From Agrilactobacillus fermenti (GTDB lineage Bacteria > Bacillota > Bacilli > Lactobacillales > Lactobacillaceae), in NCBI RefSeq assembly GCF_021030645.1, contig NZ_JACGCJ010000010.1, positions 1 to 64,000 on the forward strand: DNA of 64,000 nt, written 5' to 3'. Positions 34,960 through 44,268 of the stretch are shown here, piece by piece. Positions within the stretch are counted from its first letter, which is position 1; the number at the start of each line of letters is the position of its first letter. A program made the position numbers and the translations under genes. A model generated the notes under the pieces. That model was not told where the DNA came from and did no database searches. It worked only from the letters and a program-made list of their open reading frames with translations.

Positions 34960-36561
34960 ATGGAAACAAAAAGTCATGATAATACCCCCGTCGAACACGA
35001 CGGCTGGAATGAGTATGCCAATAAATCCATTTATCATGCCCATGGCAAAGTTGGGGTGACTCGCTCCATTGGTTTTGGTCTGTTCTCATTCTTTAGTATT
35101 TCGATGCAGGGCTTAGTCGGAGCTTGGCTGTTATTCTTCTATACCACATTTTGTGGTTTGACTGCTGGGCAAGGGGCCACGATCTTCTTAATTGGCCGTG
35201 TCGCTGATGCGATTGCCTCACTAGTTATGGGGAATATTTCTGATAATATTTATAAATATAAGTTAGGCCGAAAATTTGGTCGGCGGCATATTTTCATTCT
35301 AGTTGCCGCACCATCAGTTCTATTTGCCATCACGATGTGGGTTGCTGGCATGGGCTATTGATACTACTTAGTTACTTATATTATTACCACCGTATTGATG
35401 TCTGTCTTACAAATTCCTTGGGAAACTTTACCAAATGAAATGACTAAGGATTATAACCAACGGACAACCATGTCCACTGCTCGGATGGTTATCGCTGGTT
35501 TAGGGAACATGTTAGCCCAATTTGTACCCGCCCAATTATTCCATTTCTTCCCTAAGACTTCACCAACACCATACTTATTGATGCAAGCTGGTTTTTCAAT
35601 TGTCACTTTCTTCTTGATTTTCATTACTTATAAGAGTACATGGGAACACTTTGTGACTAAGGAAGAAGCTAAGCGGATCGAAGCTGAAGCGTTACGTGAG
35701 AATAATGGTCAAAAACCAAACTTAAAATCTGAGCTCAAAAATTATTTCTCAACCTTTAAGATCAAGAGTTTCCGAATCCATATGGGTATTTACCTAAGTT
35801 CATATTTTGCTTCCATTTTATGGTCTACCGTTTTTGTTTACTTTATCGTCTTCGTTGTTGGTAAAACAACGAGTACCTCTGGTTTCTTACAGTCTTTAAG
35901 TATTGTTTCTGTGCCAGTTACGTTACTAGCTGGGTATATCGTCACTAAAATTTCACCAAGAATGCTTTATACTTTTGGGTATTCTTTGATCTTGATCAGT
36001 TGTCTAGATTGGGCCTTCGTTGCCTTGACTAAGCCAGCAAATGTTATGGTTTGGTTAGTTATCGGGACATTGTTGTATGAAATTGGCCTTTACATCTTAT
36101 ACTTTGTTCCTTGGAACGTCTTTCCATTCATTCCTGATGTCGATACCTTAGTCACTGGTAAAAACCGGGCTGGCTTATTCGCTTCAGTCATGGTCTTTAT
36201 CAACCAGATCAGTCAAGGGCTAGCTTCTGTTGTTGCAGGCTACTTACTTGACTTCGGTGGTTTTCGCGAATCTACGAATGGAGCTGTAACACAGCCTGCT
36301 AGTGCCATTCACATGATCACATTCGTTGTTTCCGGTGGTGTCGGGATCATGATCCTATTAGCGCTCTTCTTTGCCAGCCGCTTTAAGTTGAGTAAGAAGA
36401 CATTCAATGTGTTAGCTGCTGAATTGAAACGGCTCCAAGATGGCGGCAGCACTGCTGATGTTGATCCGCATACTAAAAAAGTTTGTGAAGATTTAACTGG
36501 TGTGCCATATGACTCCATCACTGCTTGGGAAAAGAATGATACAGTCACCAATAAATCTTAA
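34960..36561 (+). pseudogene. GPH-family permease interrupted by an in-frame TGA
   Basis: 534 codons in one frame, split by TGA at 35359-35361 (codon 134). Both sides are permease: LFFYTTFCGLTAGQG and YKLGRKFGRRH before it; IPWETLPNEMTKDY and VPWNVFPFIPD after it. The paralogue at 13052 reads GRGFFYYLIVY where this one reads GMGY-stop-YYLVTY, so one sense codon (most simply TGG) has become TGA. Translation could yield only a fragment of about four helices; restart at 35395 would give an incomplete second fragment. Behind the GH115 gene with its own AAAGGAG site. It would have imported the glucuronide oligosaccharide for GH115. Base composition and codon use look normal, so the change seems recent. 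Confidence 0.88.
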
Positions 36562-36580
36562 TTGATTACATTTAGTCATT

Positions 36581-36614
36581 AAAAAGCTCATTCTTAATTT
36601 GAATGAGTTTTTTG
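36581..36614 (+). terminator. terminator after the GH115-permease unit
   Basis: AAAAAGCTCATTC pairs with GAATGAGTTTTTT around a 7-base loop. Confidence 0.88.
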
Positions 36615-36679
36615 CGTCAGAAAAATAAATTATTAAAGTGTAGAATAAGTTTAAATAGATGTGATTGGAGTTAGCGGGC

Positions 36680-37996
36680 ATGAAACGACAGCGTTGGTTT
36701 TGGGTGATCACGATTGGTGTGGTGTTATTAGCATTCATCGTTGGGTTAAACTTTTCAAATCATTTTAAGGTCGCACCAACGGCTCAGCCTAAGACAAAAC
36801 TGACCTTTGTTTGGTGGCGTGGTGACCGACGTAATGAGGATTACATTAAAGCAATTCGTTTATATGAACGCCGGCACCCGGATGTGGAAATTGATTATAA
36901 ATATTACACCTGGCATGATTATTGGCAAAATTTGTCGGCAATGATCGCTGGTGGGAAAGCACCAGACATTATGCAGATGGATATCATGTATGTGGCTGAA
37001 TATGGTCGACGGGGGTACTTGAAGGATCTTAAGCCGTTGGTTCAACAAAAGTTGATTCATACAGCTGCCATTGAGCCATCGGTACTAAATAGTGGTGTCA
37101 TTGATCACCATCTCTATGCCTTAACATTGGCGGTCAATGCGATGGGCACATTTAGTAATGCTAAATTGCTAACGACGACAAGTTCGACAGCACCTAAAGA
37201 TTTTACTGATTGGATGACTCAGATTGAGCAAAGTCATCAAGCTACTGGTAAATATGGCTATGTGGATAACGGCGATGTTTATGTGCCCTTAGAATATTAC
37301 TTACGTACGCACCATCAGGAATTGGTTCAGTACAATGCCCAAGGCTATCCGGTGGTCGGGTTTGATAAAGCAACATTTATTGCTTTTTTTGATGCTTTTT
37401 ATCGGGCTGCTCAGCAACAGGCAATTCCTAGTGCGGAGTTAGCCGCAAATACAAAAAGCATGGATGAAAATCCCATGGCAACAGGAGAAGCAGCTTTTCA
37501 TCAGAATTGGTCAACTACTTATCTGTGGTACCAATTAGCAGCAAAACGGCATCAGCAGAACTTAACCTTGACGATGCCTTATGCCGCTAAGCAAACCCAT
37601 GCCCTGTATTATCATCCAACCTATATGTTAGCCATCAGTAAGCAAACCAAACATGCCAAAGCAGCGGCTAAGTTTATCAATTATATGGTCAACAGTAAAA
37701 TCGTTTCACAGAAATATATTGGTGCCTGGCTCGGGTTGCCAGCCAACCAAACGCTACAAAAGCCCTTGGCAAAAGCAATCCAACAGCAGCCAGCTGAAAA
37801 GGCAACGATTGATTATTTGCTGCAGATCAATCCTTATACTAGTCGCCCAGCACCTACGCCACCAAGTGGTTTTATTGAAATCAATGATACGTTGAATGAT
37901 ATTTATACGCAGGTGTCTAAGGGACAAATGACGGGTGAAGCAGCGTATGAGGCCTATATGGCTAAATTTAAGACTGTCATTCAAGTCAATTACTAG
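36680..37996 (+). CDS. membrane-anchored extracellular sugar-binding protein
   Basis: 438 residues of the family 1 extracellular solute-binding type (LTFVWWRGDRRNEDY, YYTWHDYWQNLSAMIAGGKAPDIMQMD). The N-terminus MKRQRWFWVITIGVVLLAFIVGL is a membrane anchor without a lipobox cysteine. No ABC permease or ATPase genes lie nearby. Instead a sensor kinase and regulator follow directly, so this protein probably presents the ligand to the kinase rather than to a transporter. GGAG stands ten bases before ATG 36680. The gap to the kinase is under 40 bases. Ligand unknown; the GH115 neighbour suggests an aldouronic oligosaccharide. Confidence 0.82.
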   Translation: MKRQRWFWVITIGVVLLAFIVGLNFSNHFKVAPTAQPKTKLTFVWWRGDRRNEDYIKAIRLYERRHPDVEIDYKYYTWHDYWQNLSAMIAGGKAPDIMQMDIMYVAEYGRRGYLKDLKPLVQQKLIHTAAIEPSVLNSGVIDHHLYALTLAVNAMGTFSNAKLLTTTSSTAPKDFTDWMTQIEQSHQATGKYGYVDNGDVYVPLEYYLRTHHQELVQYNAQGYPVVGFDKATFIAFFDAFYRAAQQQAIPSAELAANTKSMDENPMATGEAAFHQNWSTTYLWYQLAAKRHQQNLTLTMPYAAKQTHALYYHPTYMLAISKQTKHAKAAAKFINYMVNSKIVSQKYIGAWLGLPANQTLQKPLAKAIQQQPAEKATIDYLLQINPYTSRPAPTPPSGFIEINDTLNDIYTQVSKGQMTGEAAYEAYMAKFKTVIQVNY

Positions 37997-38030
37997 GGGT
38001 AAGCTAAATGAAACGAATGTCAAAAAAATT

Positions 38031-39791
38031 ATGGAGAATCAGCCTTCTTTTCGGCAAAAGCTCGCCCGCTTATTTAATTTGCTCTTTATTCTATTACTAG
38101 CTATCTTAGTTCTGATCTCGATTATTTTTGCCCGCGTATTAAATACTGAAGTTTACCACAGCAGTCAAGAAAAATTGAATGGCTTATCTAGTAATGTGCG
38201 GCAGTCGTTTAATGATGTAGAAAGTTTAGCTCAAACCGTTTTACACAATAATACGATCATTACGGATCTGCCCAAAACAGCTCAAATACCAATGCAAACA
38301 ACTGAAACTTATCACTTGCGACAGGAAATGCAACGCGAAGTAAACACGGCTAGATTGAATATTCCCAATATTAAAGATGTGTATTTGTTGAATAATAAGA
38401 ATGAAAATCAAGCTGGTTATATTTTCGACTCTGGTGATATTGGGGCTGGCTGGTCGGTATCTGAAATCAAACGAGCGTTGGCACAACAGCCAAACCGGCA
38501 AGGGCGTTGGTTTTTCTCACCTAATTTAACTTCTGCTTTTTATGCACAAACAGTTTTTGATGCGCCTAAATTAAATCGACAACCTTTAGGCTTGTTGATT
38601 ATTGTAGCTGACACATCGTTTATTCAATCCGAGATTCGGCACACACAAGTGTTTAATCGTGATGATTACTTTGTGATGCGTTATCAACATCAGTTATATA
38701 CGACGGAAACAGATGGCGGCCCTTTTAAGCACTTCTTAAAGACACATCGTTATTTGGCTGATCAAACCAAACAAGATTATCAGATTCAAAAAATTCAAAA
38801 TCAAAACTATTATTTCCTACAGAGTCAAAATGAAACATTTGGTTTTTATTATTTTATCCATAATCGGCAGATTCTGACCCGCGTGATTCAATTTGAAGCG
38901 GTGCTCTTCATCCTAATGATTTTGATTTTGAGCATGATCTATTTTGCCATGCGGCGAAATCTAAATGATTTAGTTGCACCAATCCAAAATTTAGCTCAAT
39001 TGATGGGCACCTCTAAAAGTGCGGATGACTTGGCTAAATTAAAAAGTACGGTGGCGCAAACGCCTTATCTGACCAATCAGGATGAAGTAGGGGTGTTATA
39101 TCGTAGTTTTGATCGGTTGATCATAAATATGGATGAATTAGTGGTTAAGAATTATCAAGCCAAAATCTTAACTCGAGAAATGGAATTGAAGTCCTTGCAG
39201 GCACAGATTGACCCTCATTTTCTATATAATACGTTAGATTCAATCAACATGCTGGCCTTAAGCAAAGGAGATCAAGAAATATCTGAAATGGTTACGAATT
39301 TAGCCTTATTATTTCGCCAACGTGTCAAAACCAATCAAACTTTTGCCACCGTTGCGACTGAGCTAAAGTTAGTGGATGCTTATATAAAAATCCAAACGAT
39401 TCGGTTTGGTCAACGGTTGGCTTTTTCAAAAACCGTTGCGCCAGATACACTGCAGCTTAAGATGCCAAGCCTGATGATTCAACCCTTGATCGAAAATTCA
39501 ATGAAATATGCTCTTTCTCAGATGGCCGAAACGACTAAAATTCAGCTCATTATTCAAAAAGAAAAACAATATTTGGTCATTCAAGTGATTGATAACGGCC
39601 CTGGATTTAAAACGGTAGCTGCTCAAAGTGGCGGGTCAACGCACGTCGGTTTAGCAAATATCAAGCAAAGACTTGCGCGACTATATAATGACCAGGCTCA
39701 GTTGACGATAGATTCTACCGCTTACCAGGCTACAAAAGTTCAAATTTCAATACCACTGGTGCCGCAAAATAAAGGGAAGGATGTGACTTAG
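38031..39791 (+). CDS. YesM-type sensor histidine kinase (start uncertain)
   Basis: 586 residues from ATG 38031. There are two membrane helices bordering an extracellular sensor of about 260 residues, then a HAMP-like linker, the His_kinase signature LQAQIDPHFLYNTLDSINML with the phosphorylated His, and the ATP-binding VIDNGPGF. The start is odd: the only good ribosome binding site (AGGGGTAAG, 37995-38003) fits ATG 38008, which is in another frame and reads into a stop after about 30 codons. The two frames meet at a run of seven As (38022-38028). One more A would join them as MKRMSKKIMENQ. So either 38031 is used without a clear site, or one base is missing, or ribosomes slip on the A-run. 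Confidence 0.85.
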   Translation: MENQPSFRQKLARLFNLLFILLLAILVLISIIFARVLNTEVYHSSQEKLNGLSSNVRQSFNDVESLAQTVLHNNTIITDLPKTAQIPMQTTETYHLRQEMQREVNTARLNIPNIKDVYLLNNKNENQAGYIFDSGDIGAGWSVSEIKRALAQQPNRQGRWFFSPNLTSAFYAQTVFDAPKLNRQPLGLLIIVADTSFIQSEIRHTQVFNRDDYFVMRYQHQLYTTETDGGPFKHFLKTHRYLADQTKQDYQIQKIQNQNYYFLQSQNETFGFYYFIHNRQILTRVIQFEAVLFILMILILSMIYFAMRRNLNDLVAPIQNLAQLMGTSKSADDLAKLKSTVAQTPYLTNQDEVGVLYRSFDRLIINMDELVVKNYQAKILTREMELKSLQAQIDPHFLYNTLDSINMLALSKGDQEISEMVTNLALLFRQRVKTNQTFATVATELKLVDAYIKIQTIRFGQRLAFSKTVAPDTLQLKMPSLMIQPLIENSMKYALSQMAETTKIQLIIQKEKQYLVIQVIDNGPGFKTVAAQSGGSTHVGLANIKQRLARLYNDQAQLTIDSTAYQATKVQISIPLVPQNKGKDVT

Positions 39792-39792
39792 A

Positions 39793-41229
39793 ATGACAAT
39801 TTCCGTTATGATCGTGGATGATGAAGCGATTATTACTGATGGTCTCGCCCAGATGATCCAATCATTTGAACTGCCAATTGAGTCAGTTAAGAAGTTCTAT
39901 GCTAGTCCCACTGCTTTGGATTATTTAAAAGTAAATGCGGTAGATATTGTCATTACGGATATTAATATGCCAGTTTTAAATGGGATTGAATTAATTAAAG
40001 CAATCAATCAAGTGGCACCCACAACTCAGATTATTGTGTTGACTGGATTTGGCACCCTAGATTATGCCACTGAGGCAATGAGATATGGGGTGCGCTACTT
40101 TTTGCAGAAGCCAACCCAGCCAGAGCAATTGAAGCAGGCAATTCAAAAGAGTATCCAGTTTTTACAAGAATCCACTGAAAACTAGCAGTTACAATTCAAA
40201 GAGAAATTTGAATTAGCGGCTAATAATCAACTCACTAATGTTGACGATCCAACTGAACTGCCGACTTTTGGCATGATTTTATTTGATGAAAAACTAAGCG
40301 AGCGGTTAAAGCAACCGTTATTACAATTACTCAAACCTTTGACATCAAAGGTGATCATCGGTAGCGTCCGCCATGCAGCCTATGTCTTGCTGCAGACGCC
40401 AATTGATCTGACCACATTGGTGGCTAAGTGGCAAACGCTGTCGGGGCTACCTAATAGCGTGCTGGTTTGGGCAGCAGATGTCCATTTTGCGGCGGTACAT
40501 CACATCATTACATTGGCAAAGGGTGCATTTACGGATAGCTTTTATTATGACCATAGCATTTTAGTCAACGCTAACGATCTGAAGCCACATCGCCAAGATA
40601 CAAATCAGTTTATCTCAGCTTACCAAGCAGAGATGCAGCGGTTGATAAGTAAAAATGACTTTATTGCCGCTCAAGCCAAAACGCGTTTATTTTTTCAAGC
40701 GGCTAAAGATGAGCATTATGATGTTGAGTTTTTAAAGGTAACTTGCCAGCAATTGGTAGATCAGTTAATTAAAACTACCAAAATCAAGGTTAATGAAGAG
40801 TTGACGCTTAAAATTATTTATGCCGCGAATTATTTAGATTTACAAGCGACTATTTTGAACGTCATTGAGTCCATCAAAAGGCATACATATATTGGTCACG
40901 GCTCTGGAAACATCGTTGCTGACTTAAATCTGATTATTGAAAAGAATTTCGATAATCCGAACTTATCTCTCCGATGGATTGCTAATAATTTGTTGTTTTT
41001 AAATTCAGAATATTTAGGCAAGGTTTACGCGCATCAGACGAATAAACGCTTTACCGAAGCTTTGACGGATTATCGGGTAAATGTTGCCAAAGCTATGTTG
41101 CGTCAAGGTGACAAAGTCTATGAAGTTGCCAATGCAGTCGGCTATCAAAATAATACGGACTACTTTAGTAAACAATTTAAGAAGCGCACCGGTCTGACCC
41201 CGAAACAATATCAGTTGAAGAAAAAGTGA
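39793..41229 (+). pseudogene. YesN-type response regulator interrupted by an in-frame TAG
   Basis: 479 codons in one frame, split by TAG at 40183-40185 (codon 131). Before it is a complete receiver domain: MIVDDEA, phosphorylated Asp in IVITDINMP, conserved Thr in VLTGFG and Lys in LQKPTQP. After it come a linker domain and an AraC-type DNA-binding domain (SLRWIANNLLFLNSEYLGKVY, VYEVANAVGYQNNTDYFSKQFKK). CAG to TAG would be a single change (the next codon is CAG). The receiver alone cannot activate genes, so the signal chain is cut unless the stop is suppressed or restart occurs at an ATG such as 40273. ATG 39793 starts one base after the kinase stop. Confidence 0.88.
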
Positions 41230-41242
41230 ATTAGAATATACC

Positions 41243-41305
41243 AAAAAGCCACGATACATATTACGTGAGATCAACACAACACGTTTTATGCATCGCAGCT
41301 TTTTA
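41243..41305. terminator. weak bidirectional terminator between yesN and uxaA
   Basis: AAAAAGCCACGATACAT can pair with ATGCATCGCAGCTTTTT with some mismatches. It separates converging genes. Confidence 0.6.
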
Positions 41306-41313
41306 TAGGTACG

Positions 41314-42816
41314 TTATTCAGTAACGCCAGTTTTGAAAATTGCTAAGCCATGAATACCATATTTTTCATTATTGGTTTTTTCACCACTGGCCACTTTAAT
41401 GATATAGTCGATGAACTCATCAGCTAGCTGAGCCATCGGTTTTTCTAATAATTGACCGGCGTCAAAATCGATCCAGCGGGGCTTTTTGTTGGCAATGTAA
41501 GAATTGGAAGCTACTTTGACGGTGGGGACATAGGTTGCAAAGGGTGTTCCACGACCGGTAGTGAATAAGACCATTTGACAGTCAGCAGAAGCTTCTGCTG
41601 ATGAGGATACGAGATCATTACCTGGTGCTTGTAACAATGAGAGTCCAGAGCTTTTGATTTTTTCACCATATTGCAGCACATCATTGACTAATGAAGTGCC
41701 AGATTTTTGGGTACAACCCAAAGATTTATCCTCTAAGGTTGAAATACCACCAGCTTTATTACCAGGGGAAGGATTCTCGTAAATTGGTTGGTGAAAAGAT
41801 TCAAAGTAAGCTTTAAAATTGTTGATCAAAGCGACTGTTTTGTTGAAAACAGCTTCATCTTTTGCCCGGGACATGAGAATGGTCTCAGCCCCAAACATTT
41901 CTGGAACTTCAGTCAAAACTGTTGCGCCGCCTTGAGCTGTGACAAAATCGGAGAGTCGACCTAATAGCGGATTGGCCGTGACCCCCGATAACCCGTCAGA
42001 ACCCCCACATTTTAAACCAATTTTTAGTTTGCTTAGTGGCAAAGGCACACGCTGGTCATTGGCAGCAGCATCATTGAGTGCTTCAAGCATTTCTAGAGCT
42101 GTGCCCAATTCATCATCGACTTCTTGAGAAATTAGAAATTTCATACGGTCAGGATCATAACCACCTAAGGTTTTGATTGTCTTGATCATACCGTCCATTT
42201 GGTTGTTTTCACAACCCAGTCCGAAAATCAAAACACCGCCAGCATTTGGCTGCACTGCTGCATCGGCCAAGATTTTACGGGTCTGTTCAAAATCATCGCC
42301 TAATTGCGAACACCCATATGGATGTTTAAGTAAGATGACATTATCAAAAGAACCGTTATCTGGATGAAGTGCTTTGAACTGTTCAACAACGATGTCTAGT
42401 AATGGATTGATACAGCCGACTGTGGGAATAATATAGAGATCATTGCGAATACCAACTTTACCATTGGGGCGTTGATAGCCCATAAAAGTACGGTTATCTT
42501 TTGGCACTTGCCGTATTTTTTGCGGGTCGATGGGCGTGTAGTGATAATTTAATTCCCCGGAGAGATTCGTGGCTAAGTTGTGTGTATGCAGCCACTCACC
42601 TTGGCGTACGGGTTGGGTGGTGTGGCCGATGGGGAAACCATACTTAATGACATTTTCACCAGCAGCTAAATCATGGAGGGCAAACTTATGCCCACGGGTA
42701 ATGACATCCTTTAAGGTAATGGTGTCGCCCGCAATCGTCAGTTGTGTACCTGCAGGAATATCTTGTAAGGCGACCCCCACAGAGTCATGTGGGTCTAATT
42801 TGATAGATTGATTCAT
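41314..42816 (-). CDS. uxaA: altronate dehydratase
   Basis: About 500 residues. It dehydrates D-altronate to 2-keto-3-deoxygluconate. The N-terminal SAF-like domain (residues 1-85, DSVGVALQDIPAGTQL) is followed by the large catalytic domain with YQRPNGKVGIRNDLYIIPTVGC, HPYGCSQLGDD, GLKCGGSDGLSG and conserved cysteines for metal or Fe-S binding. ATG 42816 has AGGTG at good distance; GTG 42825 is part of that site. It lies directly after uxaB with 9 bases between them, in the galacturonate operon. Confidence 0.95.
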   Translation of the reverse strand: MNQSIKLDPHDSVGVALQDIPAGTQLTIAGDTITLKDVITRGHKFALHDLAAGENVIKYGFPIGHTTQPVRQGEWLHTHNLATNLSGELNYHYTPIDPQKIRQVPKDNRTFMGYQRPNGKVGIRNDLYIIPTVGCINPLLDIVVEQFKALHPDNGSFDNVILLKHPYGCSQLGDDFEQTRKILADAAVQPNAGGVLIFGLGCENNQMDGMIKTIKTLGGYDPDRMKFLISQEVDDELGTALEMLEALNDAAANDQRVPLPLSKLKIGLKCGGSDGLSGVTANPLLGRLSDFVTAQGGATVLTEVPEMFGAETILMSRAKDEAVFNKTVALINNFKAYFESFHQPIYENPSPGNKAGGISTLEDKSLGCTQKSGTSLVNDVLQYGEKIKSSGLSLLQAPGNDLVSSSAEASADCQMVLFTTGRGTPFATYVPTVKVASNSYIANKKPRWIDFDAGQLLEKPMAQLADEFIDYIIKVASGEKTNNEKYGIHGLAIFKTGVTE

Positions 42817-42825
42817 ATGATTCAC

Positions 42826-44253
42826 CTAGTTTGCATTGATTTCTGTGACAATTTGACGCGCACCCTTGGTATCTAAGTCAGCCAAGAATTGTGTCACTTG
42901 AGCTTCAAAGCCATTGATTTTTGTGAGGTCTTCACCCCAAAAATCAGGTTCACTTAAAGCTAAATGAATGTAATTTGGCTGAGCCTTGATTTTATCGAAG
43001 CCGGCTAAAACCGCCTCAGTATCTTGGGGTGCAAAGTCAGCTTGTCCCTGATAGATCTTAAGATAAGCAGCTAGAGCTAAAGTAATGCGCAGTGGCAATT
43101 TATGTTCTTTGGCAACGTAACGCTTTAACGTTGGTAATAAGCGTGCCGTGAATTTAGAGATGCTGTTAAGCGCAATCGAACTCAATTCATGTTTGACAAA
43201 CGGATTTTCAAAACGTTCCTTAACGCCTTCTGCATAGGCTTTTAACTCAGCTTCTGGCAGCGCTACGGTAGGGATGATTTCTTGATACATCTCATCATTT
43301 ATAAACTTGTAAAAATCTTTATCGGCCATTACTTCGCCGACCGTTTCAATACCTGCAAGCCGAGCAATGGGACTCATCGTCGTATGGGGACCGTTTAACA
43401 AGGACACTTTACGATTGCGGTAAGGTTGCATGTCATCAGTGACGACCACATTAATGCCAGCTTGCTTTAGTGGCAGCAGTGTCTTGATCTTCGGATCGCC
43501 TTCAATAACAAAAATCAAAAATGGTTCTGCTTTAACGATCGAATTATCTTGATAACCCCATTCTTGTTGCAGTGCTTCCGCACGATCTTTAGGATAACCA
43601 GGAACGATTCGATCGACTAACGTAGCATAAAAATCATTTTCAGTTTCGACCCATTGTTTGAAGTTAGCCCCAAGTTGCCAAGCATCGGCATATTGTAAAA
43701 CAATTCTTTTAAGCTCGTTGCCATTGTGGTTGATCAATTCACAAGGGATAATTTGAAAGCCCTTTTTGCCTAACTTGAACCGGGTGTAAAGTAGGGCAGT
43801 CAATTTGCCGGGATAGGAATTTGGTGCTTGATGGGGCACTAATTTGTCATTAGGATCATAACTGATACCAGCTTCGGTGGTATTTGAAAAGATAAATTCA
43901 ATCGTGTCGATTTTAGCCAAGTCTAGGTAGGCATCAAAATCTTCAGTAGGTCTCACCGTATCATTGATGCATTCAATGATTTCGTGTTCTTGAACCGTTT
44001 GACCTTCTAATTTACCTTCCAATAAGACGGTATAAAGATCATTTTGAGTATCTAGATCCTTCGTCCGACCACTAGCAATCGGCTGAACGACTGCCACGCC
44101 ACCATTAAATAAGCCTTGTTTGTTCATCTGTTGAATTTGCCAGTCGACAAAGGCACGTAAAAAGTTACCTTCGCCAAACTGAATGACCCGGGTGGGATAA
44201 CGCTTTAATTTACGAAAATCATTGCTTAGTTTTGGTAATGTTTTTTGTATCAT
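42826..44253 (-). CDS. uxaB: tagaturonate reductase (altronate oxidoreductase)
   Basis: 475 residues of the mannitol dehydrogenase family. It reduces D-tagaturonate to D-altronate with NADH. The nucleotide-binding start is RVIQFGEGNFLRAFVDWQIQQ. The catalytic patch RKVSLLNGPHTTMSPIARLAG has the conserved Lys, Asn and His. Length fits UxaB rather than UxuB (the UxuB at 16938 is longer). It follows the LacI regulator gene by 15 bases and precedes uxaA, so all three form one minus-strand operon. Confidence 0.94.
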   Translation of the reverse strand: MIQKTLPKLSNDFRKLKRYPTRVIQFGEGNFLRAFVDWQIQQMNKQGLFNGGVAVVQPIASGRTKDLDTQNDLYTVLLEGKLEGQTVQEHEIIECINDTVRPTEDFDAYLDLAKIDTIEFIFSNTTEAGISYDPNDKLVPHQAPNSYPGKLTALLYTRFKLGKKGFQIIPCELINHNGNELKRIVLQYADAWQLGANFKQWVETENDFYATLVDRIVPGYPKDRAEALQQEWGYQDNSIVKAEPFLIFVIEGDPKIKTLLPLKQAGINVVVTDDMQPYRNRKVSLLNGPHTTMSPIARLAGIETVGEVMADKDFYKFINDEMYQEIIPTVALPEAELKAYAEGVKERFENPFVKHELSSIALNSISKFTARLLPTLKRYVAKEHKLPLRITLALAAYLKIYQGQADFAPQDTEAVLAGFDKIKAQPNYIHLALSEPDFWGEDLTKINGFEAQVTQFLADLDTKGARQIVTEINAN

Positions 44254-44268
44254 GTTGGATAACTTCTT

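Noticed and set aside
35359-35361. TGA in the permease read as selenocysteine
   Set aside because: The aligned residue in the paralogue is aromatic, no selenocysteine insertion structure is apparent, and the family has no known selenoproteins.
42826-44253. uxaB read as a second uxuB
   Set aside because: Length and the motif around GPHTTMSPIARLAG fit tagaturonate reductase, and it is adjacent to uxaA.
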